From Hyperoodon ampullatus (Eukaryota; Chordata; Mammalia; Artiodactyla; Ziphiidae), in NCBI GenBank assembly GCA_949752795.1, contig OX457072.1, positions 2,170,001-2,234,000 on the forward strand: a stretch of DNA of 64,000 bases, given 5' to 3'. Shown piece after piece: positions 55,144 to 64,000 of the stretch. The position numbers were made by a program, and so were the translations under genes. Position 1 is the first letter of the stretch, and each line of letters starts with the position of its first letter. Below the pieces are notes generated by a model that had not been told where the DNA came from, ran no database searches, and saw only the letters and a list, made by a program, of their open reading frames with translations.

Positions 55144-55674
55144 GGGAAAGTGGTGCTTAAAGGTCCTGTACTCTCAGTGGTGTTCAAAACCATCACTTTA
55201 ACATACATCTAAGTCTAAGAGGTGTCCTTTGGGGCCGAGGCCTCTCATTCCACGGCCGGCATAGCGACACCTTACAGTCACTGACAGACGCCCCCTGGAC
55301 ACACCATGCTGTCACCGTGTCTGCTGTCTTGCCAAGGGCACAGGGGGCTAGGGAGCCCCTCCATCTGGAAATGCATAGTCTCCATCATGGGCAGAAGAAC
55401 TGAAGCATCAGCTTTGTTGTTTCAAAGACACGTCGCTGTTATTGTTTTCTGGCATCCTCATCCCCAGGCAGTGAGGCGGTACTAGTCCCATTCCTACGTG
55501 GACAAAGGGAGCTTGAAGCTGGCCTGGGGCACCTGGACTCTTACTCGGGTTCTTAGACTGAAAGCTCGACCAATCCAATGAATGAGTAACATTGGACCTT
55601 GATTCTGGACCAGAAGGAGGAACCAGTCTGCGGAACCAAACTGCGTGGAAGCTCGGGAGAGCGTTTGGTAAAGA
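55144..55674. other. Single-copy DNA, no gene seen
   Basis: A weaker CTCF-like core occurs on the minus strand at about 55287-55300. No recognised repeat. Confidence 0.4.
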
Positions 55675-56560
55675 GTGTCTTATTGCTGCAAAGCAAACGA
55701 CCTCGAAACTTTGCCTCCAAAACCACGACCCTCTGATGTTCCCTGACTCTGGTTAGGGATTCAGAGGTTCATCCTACTCCATGTGGCATCTTCTGGGGCT
55801 GCACCATCCAGGGTGTCCTCTTCACTTGTTTCTGGTTCCTCGGCTCAGGTGGCTCCAACAGGGGGCGCTGGTGGGCACCCTGGACGGGGGGCGGGATGTC
55901 TAGGTCTTGGGGTCTCTTCATGGGATGTGCCCCTCTGCTACCCTCTGTGGAGTCACAGGGTCTCTCCTCTCTCTCTCACTCTCTCACTCTTGTACCCTGG
56001 GGCCAGTCCACCTGGTCTCTCCAGCAGGCTTCTACATGGAAGCTCAGGGTTCCCAAAAGTGCACAACTGAAAGCTTCCAGAGCAGAATCAGTCTGATCAT
56101 ATTCCCTATTTACATAAGGGAGCTGGATTTCACCAGTGAGGCCAGGGTTACCCCACATGCAGTAGGGTCATGGCACAATTCAATTTCACTGCAGAACAAG
56201 TCAGTAAGAATTACAGAGGTATTCACCCTGTTCTCCCAACAGATTCTTTCCTTGTCCAGATATTAGCATGGACGGGCATGATTGCAGCTGGCCACGATTT
56301 GGTTAGTTCTGGGCTCCAGGTTAGTTGGGGGCAAAGCTCCTCATGCTGTCTTAGCTGATAGGCTTCTATTGAGGCTGGTTTCCATGATGCGCCCCCCTGC
56401 CTTCTACAGGAAGGACGCAGGTGGTATTCAGAATATTTCCCATCCCTGCCAACTGTACTATAGAATATGTCTGACTCTGACTTACTCTTGGAGTGAAGGC
56501 AGTCACAGTGCATGGAGGTTAATTACAAGTGGCCTCTGAGAATTTCCATGGCTTTGGAGG
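55675..56560 (-). repeat. Ancient LTR-like mammalian relic
   Basis: 'gtgtcttattgctgcaaagc', then 'ctccatgtggcatcttctgg', then 'ctacatggaagctcagggtt' recalls a widespread old mammalian LTR-like repeat in antisense. It is strongly diverged; the family is left open and the right boundary is uncertain. Confidence 0.35.
55855..55868 (+). promoter_or_regulatory. CTCF-like binding motif
   Basis: CCAACAGGGGGCGC matches the CTCF core CCASYAGRKGGCRS at 13 of 14 positions by hand count and is followed by 'tggtgggc'. It lies inside the old relic at 55675-56560. Confidence 0.5.
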
Positions 56561-57281
56561 TCCACAGACTTCCCACAGGAGTGCCTCTTGGACCTCATCA
56601 GCTTGAATCAGGCCGCTGTCCCATGGGTGCTGCAGCCTCCATTGTATTAAAATAGTCAGGAGGCCCTGGGGGTCAGGGCACGGCCTCCACAATGCTGGGC
56701 CCGGGCTCTTTGCAGCCAGGGTGTGTGCTGAGACTGCAGACCTACTCACTAAAGCCTCACTCTCTTTCCGGGTGGCTCTTCTGTCGTGCCTCTTCCTGGA
56801 AGAGAATTCCCTCTAATCTTTTTCTTCTCGTGAATAAATCTCCCTGTGAACGCTCCTCGTCCTTAAAGGCAGCTTCACCTTGACCTGGGACCCCTAAACC
56901 AGCAACCGTCTCCCCTCAAGCCATTTTCTGTCTTGTGTGCCAGTGTTGTTTAATCCACCAGGCATGTCATTGCCCTTGTGAACTGATGGACTGGGTGCAG
57001 TTAGAGACTTGATCTGTACCCCGAAACCCCAGGTCCCCCACCTGCAGGTCAGGTGAGCTGTAGTCACAGCCAGATGTGATTTCGTCTGAATATGCCACCC
57101 ACAGCCTTCCTTGTCTCAGGTGCGGCCACTTCCCAGGGAATTTTGGACCACGTGATGCCCACTGCTTAGTTCCCACCATCCTTTCTATTGTTTCATAGCT
57201 TTTCATCCACAAAAAAGGGCTGGTGTGTATTTGTGCACACACACGGTTGCATGTCGGCATACAGTTGCTGTGTTTTTTGTT
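56561..57281. other. Single-copy DNA, no gene seen
   Basis: An AATAAA with nearby pyrimidine-rich sequence (56833) could belong to an old LTR, but nothing is certain. Confidence 0.35.
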
Positions 57282-57495
57282 TGTTTGTTTGTTTTGTTTT
57301 TTTGCGGTACGCGGGCCTCTCACCGCTGCGGCCTCTCTCGCTGCGGAGCACAGGCTCCGGACACGCAGGCTCAGCGGCCATGGCTCACGGGCCCAGCCGT
57401 TCCGCGGCAAGTGGGATCCTCCAGGACCGGGGCACGAACCCGTGTTCCCTGCATCGGCAGGCGGACTCTCAACCACTGCGCCACCAGGGAAGCCC
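57282..57495 (-). mobile_element. Short CHR SINE, copy S7
   Basis: A (TTTG)n/T tail, 'gcggtacgcgggcctctcac', 'ggcggactctcaaccactgc' and 'gccaccagggaagccc'. Confidence 0.95.
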
Positions 57496-58344
57496 AGTAA
57501 TTCCTTGTTTTGAGCCTCCCTGGAGGCAGGAAACATAATATTGAATTTCCCTTGTTCCATAGCTCACGTATGCGTTCCTTTACCCTCAGCTACTATTTTT
57601 CTTTTTCTCCATTTGTCACTGATTTTACCCAGATTTTTCCAGCTTGGAAGAAATGGTCGCACCACTGGACCCCTTTGCCGGCAGCAGTGTTTGTCTAGCT
57701 AGTGCGTCGCTGTGGGCCACCCGCATGGATACAGGGCAGGTTTACACGTGGGTGTGACCCGAGGGCTGCCTCCGCCACCAGGTGACACAGCCGCCTTCAC
57801 TGCCAGCACTCATTTTGCCAGACGGGGTGAAGGTATGATCCACCCCTCGGGGCCCGTGGCCATTCTGTTCCTCCTCTGGGGCAGGAACCAGGGGGCACTG
57901 GGTCTCGTAGCCCTGCTGGGACCCTCCTCTGTCCCTGTGCAGGGCGCTGTCCCGCAGGGAAGGCTTCTGGCTCCCTTCCACCCCAAGGGGACCCGTGAGT
58001 TCTCTGAATGGTGGGACTGGGAGACACAGCCCTTCTGGGCTCTGTCTTTGTTGGGGAATCAACTTGCCCGCAGAAGGCGTGTGTCACGTCTGTGCTCGGC
58101 CGTGTGATGAGGTCTGCCTGCCCTGTCCTGGAGCCCAGGATTGTCCAGCGGTGCCACTGTCCAATCCAGGGCAGCAGAGTCAGCAGCTCCATTGGCTCCC
58201 ACCCAGAGCTGCATTCCCCAGCAGTGCTTTCAGAAGTAGAGATGGTGCTTTGCCTGCTCTGTGTCTGTGTCCTGTGTGGTAGGACACAAAGATATTATGT
58301 AGGCAACCCATGAAAAACAAGCCTTAATAACTTAATTTTTTTTT
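57496..58344. other. G+C-rich single-copy DNA, no gene seen
   Basis: No recognised element. Overlapping open frames without domains. Confidence 0.4.
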
Positions 58345-58810
58345 CCAGCTGCAATGGGAAGATTTTGAAGCGTTTCAAGTTACGGTTGGGAGTGAAATGA
58401 TCTGATTTATGTTCTATAAAGATCGTTTTGACTCCTGACAGCAGAATGAAATGAAGAGGTCAAAAATAGAAGCTCGTTAGTAATCCAGCCAGGAGGAAAA
58501 GTAGGTTAATTTGGGATTTGTCTGGATTGGACGTGGGGAAGAGAATGAATGGTAGGGAGGAGTGCATGGTCTCCCTTGATTTTTAGGTTTAATCGTGTGG
58601 AAGGTGCTCACAGGTACTGAGGTGGGAAATTCTGTTTAAGAGCTTATCTGTAAGAACTGTGTTTGCGACTTTTACTTTGAACTTCCAGTAGCTAGTCAAA
58701 TATAGATATCAGGTGTGCAACTGAATTTGATGCTGAAGGTTTGGGTTACATCAGGACTGGAAGCATAAATGTGGAAGTCGTCAGCAAAAGGTGGTATTTA
58801 ATGTCTTTGG
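58345..58810 (-). mobile_element. L2 LINE fragment (antisense, more 5' part)
   Basis: 'gcaatgggaagattttgaag', then 'gtgaaatgatctgatttatg', then 'aaagatcgttttgactcctg', then 'taatccagccaggaggaa', ending 'aagtcgtcagcaaaaggtgg'. Ordered match to the antisense L2 body. Confidence 0.75.
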
Positions 58811-60029
58811 ATTCTGAATAAAACATAACAGGTGTTTGACAACTGTAATTATGTAGTGGGTGAGTGCGATGCCATAACAATACGGGGTTGGGGGGGTGAG
58901 TTGGAGGGCAGGGATCACAATGACCAACGACAGAAACCGTCGCTTTATGAAATATACACTCTCCCCACAGCTGAGATGATGGGACGGTAAAAAGGCATAA
59001 AGCCAGAAAAACACTATCAGGAAGGCTGTGTTTCACCAAGGGCATGAACCATAGTCTCTGATTTTAAAATGACTTACTTCACTCTTTTATGATTTATTGC
59101 TAGTGTATCATTTTTTGAATGTTATTCATAAAACAAAATTTCAGAAAACAGGAAAAATGCATATATCAACACTCAGACCAGGAAAAAAAATTCATTTTGA
59201 TGCTGCTTACCTAAAAAGAAAGGTTCAGAATGTATTGAGGAAAAAAAGTCCTAAAATCCAAGGGAAACAAAGGATATGTAAAATGCTATGGAAAATTACG
59301 TAATTTTTTAAATCATTAAACAAAAATTTGGATTCACTTATGAGAATGAATAAAAGAGACCCTCCCAAAGTCTTTGCCATATGAAATTGAATTTTTTTAA
59401 CTGTAAAAAATTAGCAGCTTGATAATAACGTAAAAGGATGAAACTTTTTTTTTTTTAATGATGCAAAGTGGACTAAAACCATCACAACCACTGCCAGGAA
59501 AAATTCGACAAACAGACTGTTCTCCTATTATTAGATTGGTGTTAATAATTATCCAGGCACCAAATGGCAGTTTGGAGAATTGCTGGAAGAAGACTTTCAG
59601 ACCAATTCTTCCAGTTGAGACATTCAGGGACTGAGAAATGTGTGGAATTGAATTAAAACCCTGGTAAAGCTATTTCTTTTCTCTTCTCTGTGACAAATAA
59701 GCTCACGGAGCCCGCTGATGGACTCTCGTAGCTGGAAGAGGGGAGGGGAGAGCGAAGTGACATTCACCGAGACCAAGGGCGCTGGGCCTCCGGCCGTGGG
59801 TGACGATGGCCGCCACGTCTCCCAGCAGCTCCTGGGTAGACAGAACAGACAGAATCGCTCTTTCTGGATGAGGACACACAGGCCGACTGAGAGGATGGAG
59901 AGGATGAAGGGAGGATGCCCACCAGCTCCCCTAATGTGTGCTGGCGGGGCTCCCGCCCAGCCTGGTTCAGAGCAGAGAGACTGGAGGTTGGAGATGTGCT
60001 TTGCTGGGTGGGCGAGCTTCTGAGGGTAT
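58811..60029. other. Single-copy DNA, no gene seen
   Basis: A G-rich run lies near 58882-58912. Otherwise unassigned A+T-rich DNA, then a G+C-rich part (59700-60020). Confidence 0.4.
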
Positions 60030-60200
60030 TTGGGATCCACTGGTTCATTCACTGAACACGTAGACTGTGCTGCCAGCGGGCTTATGGCGTATGGAACTGT
60101 GATGTGTCCTTTCTCACAAGAGTTGACAGCCCAACAGGAGGTGATCATTTCAGAGGTGACAGGCAGTGTGGAAAATACTGTGACTAGAAGCACCAGGGGT
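60030..60200 (-). mobile_element. L2-like fragment (antisense)
   Basis: 'gttcattcactgaacacgta', then 'gacagcccaacaggaggtg', then 'agtgtggaaaatactgtgac' resembles the antisense L2 3' end. Diverged. Confidence 0.4.
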
Positions 60201-60670
60201 GTCTACACTTCTCTCCTTAACAGCCCATGCCAGTAACTGAGCCCCAGCAGAGCCCCTGGACCCTCTCAATCCCTTTTGATTAATATGAATGTTGGTTATC
60301 AAGGGCTTATAGCCAACTTGACCGAACCAATAGGTCAAACAATGCATAACTGGTGGGTTATTTGGGGGGATATATATGATTCCTCTGGTTCTAGGTTGCT
60401 CACCATACCCTCCAGTTTTGTCTGGGAACTCGAGGAATTGCTGAAACTCAACTTTGTAACCAATTTTCTCATTTGCATGTTGGCTTAGAAAGAGAGGGTA
60501 AGAAAGTAAGTTTTAAACTATCTGGAGATTTCAGTGATTCATGCCTTTGTTGGCCTCTCTTTTTGTTTCTGAAGAGGTTCATCTGCCTTTCCCATAATTT
60601 GGCTCATTATGGAGTAGGTACGTTAACTGTCCTGATGTCTTTTAAAAAGTGGAATCGACTTGAGAGTTTT
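60201..60670. other. Single-copy DNA, no gene seen
   Basis: No recognised element. Confidence 0.4.
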
Positions 60671-60684
60671 AAAAATTAATCTTG

Positions 60685-61028
60685 CCATTTGCAGCAACAT
60701 GGATGGACTTGGAGTGTATTAGGCTAAGTGACATAAGTCATCAGAGAAAGACAAATACTGTATGATATCACTTACACGTGAAATCTAAAAAATACAACAA
60801 ACTAGTGAACATAGCATGAAAGAAGCAGACTCACGGACATAGAGAACAAACTAGTAGTTACCAGAGGGGAGACGGAAGGGGGGAGGGGCATTACGGGGGG
60901 GCAGTGGGAGGTACAAACTATTGGGTGTAAGACAGGCTCAAGGATGTATGTACAACACGGAGAATAGAGCCAATATTTTGTAATACCTGGAAATGGAAAG
61001 TAACCTTTAAAATTGTATAAAAAATTTA
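60685..61028 (+). mobile_element. L1 LINE, short 5'-truncated insertion with target duplication
   Basis: It begins 'ccatttgcagcaacatggat' (end of ORF2 region), continues 'gtatgatatcacttacacgt' and 'ctagtagttaccagagggga', and ends 'ttgtataaaaaatt' with an A-rich tail. A perfect 14-bp direct repeat 'aaaaattaatcttg' at 60671-60684 and 61029-61042 shows a target-primed insertion. No coding capacity. Confidence 0.93.
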
Positions 61029-61089
61029 AAAAATTAATCTTGAAAGATATAAAAATATAAATTTATGGTAGTAAAATTTAAAAGTCCAT

Positions 61090-61620
61090 ATTGAAGAAAA
61101 GAAATATAAATATATTTCAACAGAAATTTCATTAACCAAAGATAACCATTGGTAATATTTTGTTATATTTTTACATTGTTTTAAAGCTTACAATTTTCTT
61201 CTCAGGCATGTATCAGGAAAATTTTTTTCTAGATTAATGTGTGTAACTCAAAATATCTTTTAATGGTTATTGAATTGTACTATATGAATATGACAGAAGT
61301 GACTAAACCATCCTCTTATTTGACAATGAAGATATTTCTATATTTTCATCATAAACAATGCTACAATTAACGTCTTTGCACACATCTTTATTAGGCCTAA
61401 TTTTTAGAAATAAAATTGCTGGGTCCACGATAGTAACACTTGTAAAGTTTTTGATACATCTTGCCAAATTTTCTTCCAGAAATGTAGCAATTTATGCTTC
61501 CGACAGCACTGTAACAAAGGCTTATTTCCAAAAACCCTTGTCAAGACTAGTTTTATCTCTTTTTTTACCTTTACCAATTTGAAATAAGTGCAACTCATTG
61601 TTTTTAATTTAAAATATTTT
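61090..61620 (-). mobile_element. Old L1 (L1M-type) fragment, antisense
   Basis: 'catcataaacaatgctacaa', then 'gaaataaaattgctgggtcc', then 'cttgccaaattttcttccag', then 'cttgtcaagactag' follow the antisense ORF2-end region of old L1 elements. Many substitutions and no frame. Confidence 0.75.
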
Positions 61621-62828
61621 AAATACTAGGGTGTTTTATGTTAAGATATAGTGTTTTATTTTATTTTTTTCAGTTTTAGGCAGACAGCACAAAGCAGGGG
61701 AAGTTAAACATACACTGTAAGTACTGAGGCTGCATGGGTTTAATTCATGACAGGAAGGAAAGCTTTCTTTGATTTCAGACCAGATGGGAGGTGAGACTCG
61801 CTAAGGGTCAGAGTCCTGAAGGCGGAGTGAGGCAGGCGAAAGATCTCCAGCCCCGGTCATTGGCTCTGGGCCTGCTGAACAAGGCATTCTGGAGGATGAG
61901 CGAGTCTTTGGCAGATCCTAAGATGAGCTGTCCGGAGATGCCTGGGGAAGGAGAATGAAGGCTAGGGGCGGGGCAGAAACACTGGGACAGGGCCCAACAG
62001 GAGATTATTACAGGAGACTAAAGAGGATGTTATGATAACACTCAGAAGCGAAGAGCAGAGTGACCTGGAGCCTGTAGCTTTGGTCATTCCATAGCTCTAA
62101 CCACTGTCCTCCCTCCTTCAACCACGGAGATCTGGGAAGGAAGGACTCACTCACAACTTGCTCTTTTTTCTTATTTCAAAAATGCTATTATTTAAGCATC
62201 TTTGAGTAGCCATTAATGCAGATTTCAGTCTACATACAAGGCACCCAAGATAAAGTGCCTGTCCCTTCTGACATAGGACAGCAAAAAAGCTGACCAGTGA
62301 GGGTGAAGAAGGGTGTGTTTTCACCCAAGGACACACGTTGGAGTTAAATGAACACCTGCTATATCCACACCGGGCATTGAGAGAGTCCAGGGGGAGGAGT
62401 TTGGTCCATGTGGCTCCTCCCACTAGTCTCAAGTCAGCCTCCATCCTAGAGGGAAAAACACAGCTTTCTTCTGGGGAGACTTCTTACCACCAACCCAACT
62501 AACAAAGCAACATCCACAGAGAGGCAATTATGGTTGTTCACAGATTCGCAGGCTGGAAAACACGAGAAAAGCACGGCCAAGAATAAAGACGTCCCTCCAC
62601 AAGCCCCTTCATCCTCTAATCCACCCATAAGATCAGCTGGTTAACTGTACATCACCAAGTATCACAGAGACGCTTTACAGGCACGACTCTTTTCCTTTCT
62701 CAGGGAAACAGTCCGTGGGGTGGGGGGACTGAGACTGTTACCTATCGTCCTTAAATTAATCACATCAAGGTCTGTTAACAGCTTCCTCTGAAGTGTTCAT
62801 GTGCCTATTGCAAAAGTGAAATTTGTTT
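61621..62828. other. Single-copy DNA, no gene seen
   Basis: No recognised element. Confidence 0.4.
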
Positions 62829-62839
62829 TCTTGGTATTT

Positions 62840-62845
<6 letters not shown>

Positions 62846-62872
<27 letters not shown>

Positions 62873-63063
62873 GGTACGTGGGCCTCTCACTGTTGTGGAC
62901 TCTCCCGTTGCAGAGCACAGGCTCCGGACGCACAGGCTCAGCGGCCATGGCTCACGGGCCCAGGTGCTCCGCGGCATGTGGGATCTTCCTGGACCGGGGC
63001 ACGAACCCGTGTCCCCTGCATCGGCAGGCGGACCCTCAACCACTGCGTCACCAGGGAAGCCTC
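62846..63063 (-). mobile_element. Short CHR SINE, copy S8, very recent-looking
   Basis: A T tract of nearly 30, 'gcggtacgtgggcctctcac', 'cggggcacgaacccgtgtcc' and 'gcgtcaccagggaagcc'. A perfect 17-bp duplication 'tcttggtatttcctttt' at 62829-62845 and 63064-63080. The long uninterrupted tail and perfect duplication argue for youth. Confidence 0.97.
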
Positions 63064-63080
63064 TCTTGGTATTTCCTTTT

Positions 63081-64000
63081 AAATGTTATCAGATGAGAGG
63101 GAGGGATTTGCCGTTGGAACATCACTCAGATACGGGTGATGAGTGGTACAGTGGCTCATCATTTCTGTCCCAGGGGAGGGGATTATGGGGGTGTCATGTG
63201 GTTACATGTTATACCCTCTGTATTTGCCCTCCAAGAGAGGGTGAGGCTCAGAACCAGTTTGGACTTTTGAAAGAAAAAAAGAAGAAGAAATCTCTCTGGC
63301 AGATGGCGTAACTGAATCCAGCAGAAGGCTGTAACTAACGTAAACAATATCTAAATGTTGAATCGTATTTTGGGTACAAGAGAAATGAATAATCCAAAAT
63401 CCTGGACTTCTCTCAGTCTCTTGTCACAAAATGTCCATCTTCTTGTTTGTTTTCATAGAATCAATATTTAGCCTAAAGAGTTGAGACAATTAATTTTGAC
63501 CAACACCAAAGGCATCTAGCCATAGCACTTTTAAAAACCAGACTTACAATAGTTGAATTAAAATACGAATATTACTTTTCTCTCCACAAATAATGCCACA
63601 AAACCAAATTTCTTACTCATGGTATAAATCAGAAGAAATTTACCATTTGTTAAAGTTTATCCATTCTAACATTAGAAAATACCCACCTTTTAGGAATTTC
63701 AACACATGTTGCCAAACTATTTCTACCGCGAATTCAATATTCTAATATCCGTCATTCCTAGAATGACTTCCCTCAGGTCATCTTAGACAAGTTTCTGAAA
63801 ATCTAGAATGAAGATGTTTTGATCTGTTCTTGCATAAATAAGCTTTTTTGTGGCTCAGCCCCAGAAAGAAAATGATATTAATGTGGAATTATTAGATTAA
63901 GTGAGTTTACTGGTTCCAGAACAATTTTGTTGATGGACGTAGCATTTCTTTTGTTTGTTCCAATATGTTATTTAAGGCAAACTCTAACCTTAACTTCATT
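63081..64000. other. A+T-rich single-copy DNA, no gene seen
   Basis: No recognised element or exon up to the window end. Confidence 0.4.

Noticed and set aside
55287..55300. Fifth CTCF-like motif (minus strand)
   Set aside because: Only about 11 of 14 core positions fit, which is too weak to list as a site.
56692..56883. Possible LTR ending at AATAAA near 56833
   Set aside because: The surrounding sequence gives no second landmark (no TG...CA borders, no polypurine tract or target duplication).
1..64000. Bacterial or phage gene cluster
   Set aside because: SINEs, LINEs, LTRs, microsatellites and the lack of dense coding frames exclude a prokaryotic or phage source.

Overview
The window is non-coding mammalian nuclear DNA, almost certainly from a whale or dolphin (a toothed whale is my best guess). 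I found no protein-coding exon, tRNA, rRNA, snRNA, CRISPR array or bacterial-style operon that I can support. The organism call rests on about twenty tRNA-Glu-derived SINEs of the CHR type, which is typical of cetaceans and their artiodactyl relatives. These include many copies of a short CHR form (unit about 195 bp plus tail) that I associate with cetacean genomes. The older layer is mammalian-wide: L2, MIR, MER5 and MLT1/MaLR relics. Family names come from my memory of consensus sequences and were not checked against a repeat library.

Layout. 1-10.4 kb: single-copy DNA with an LTR (600-1054), an LTR carrying a tRNA-Glu-like stretch nested in a MER5-like element (1945-2400), four SINEs, L2 fragments and a (GT)n tract. 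10.4-15.3 kb: an endogenous-retrovirus graveyard. A minus-strand MaLR element is split by other LTR elements, among them two ERV1-like 3' ends with visible polypurine tracts, an inverted LTR pair, and a SINE that landed in one polypurine tract. 15.3-27.5 kb: ancient repeats, MLT1, MER5, L2, a truncated L1, and a 540-bp solo LTR with 4-bp target duplication inside an MLT1. 27.5-48 kb: mostly single-copy, with SINEs, an L1 ORF2 tail, a G-rich block near 38 kb and an unassigned minus-strand open region near 39 kb. 48-64 kb: SINEs, MLT1, L2, a clean L1 insertion and an old antisense L1.

Nothing here forms a gene system. The main functional candidates are regulatory: four CTCF-like motifs (28.5, 39.8, 45.1 and 55.9 kb), A+T-rich single-copy blocks at 31.9-32.8 and 46.9-47.5 kb that look enhancer-like, and LTRs that keep TATA and polyadenylation signals. 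The most unusual mutational events are two insertions made only of a homopolymer-like tail flanked by target-site duplications (3104-3147 and 37383-37413). I did not find a convincing undescribed biological system; the findings list what deserves checking.
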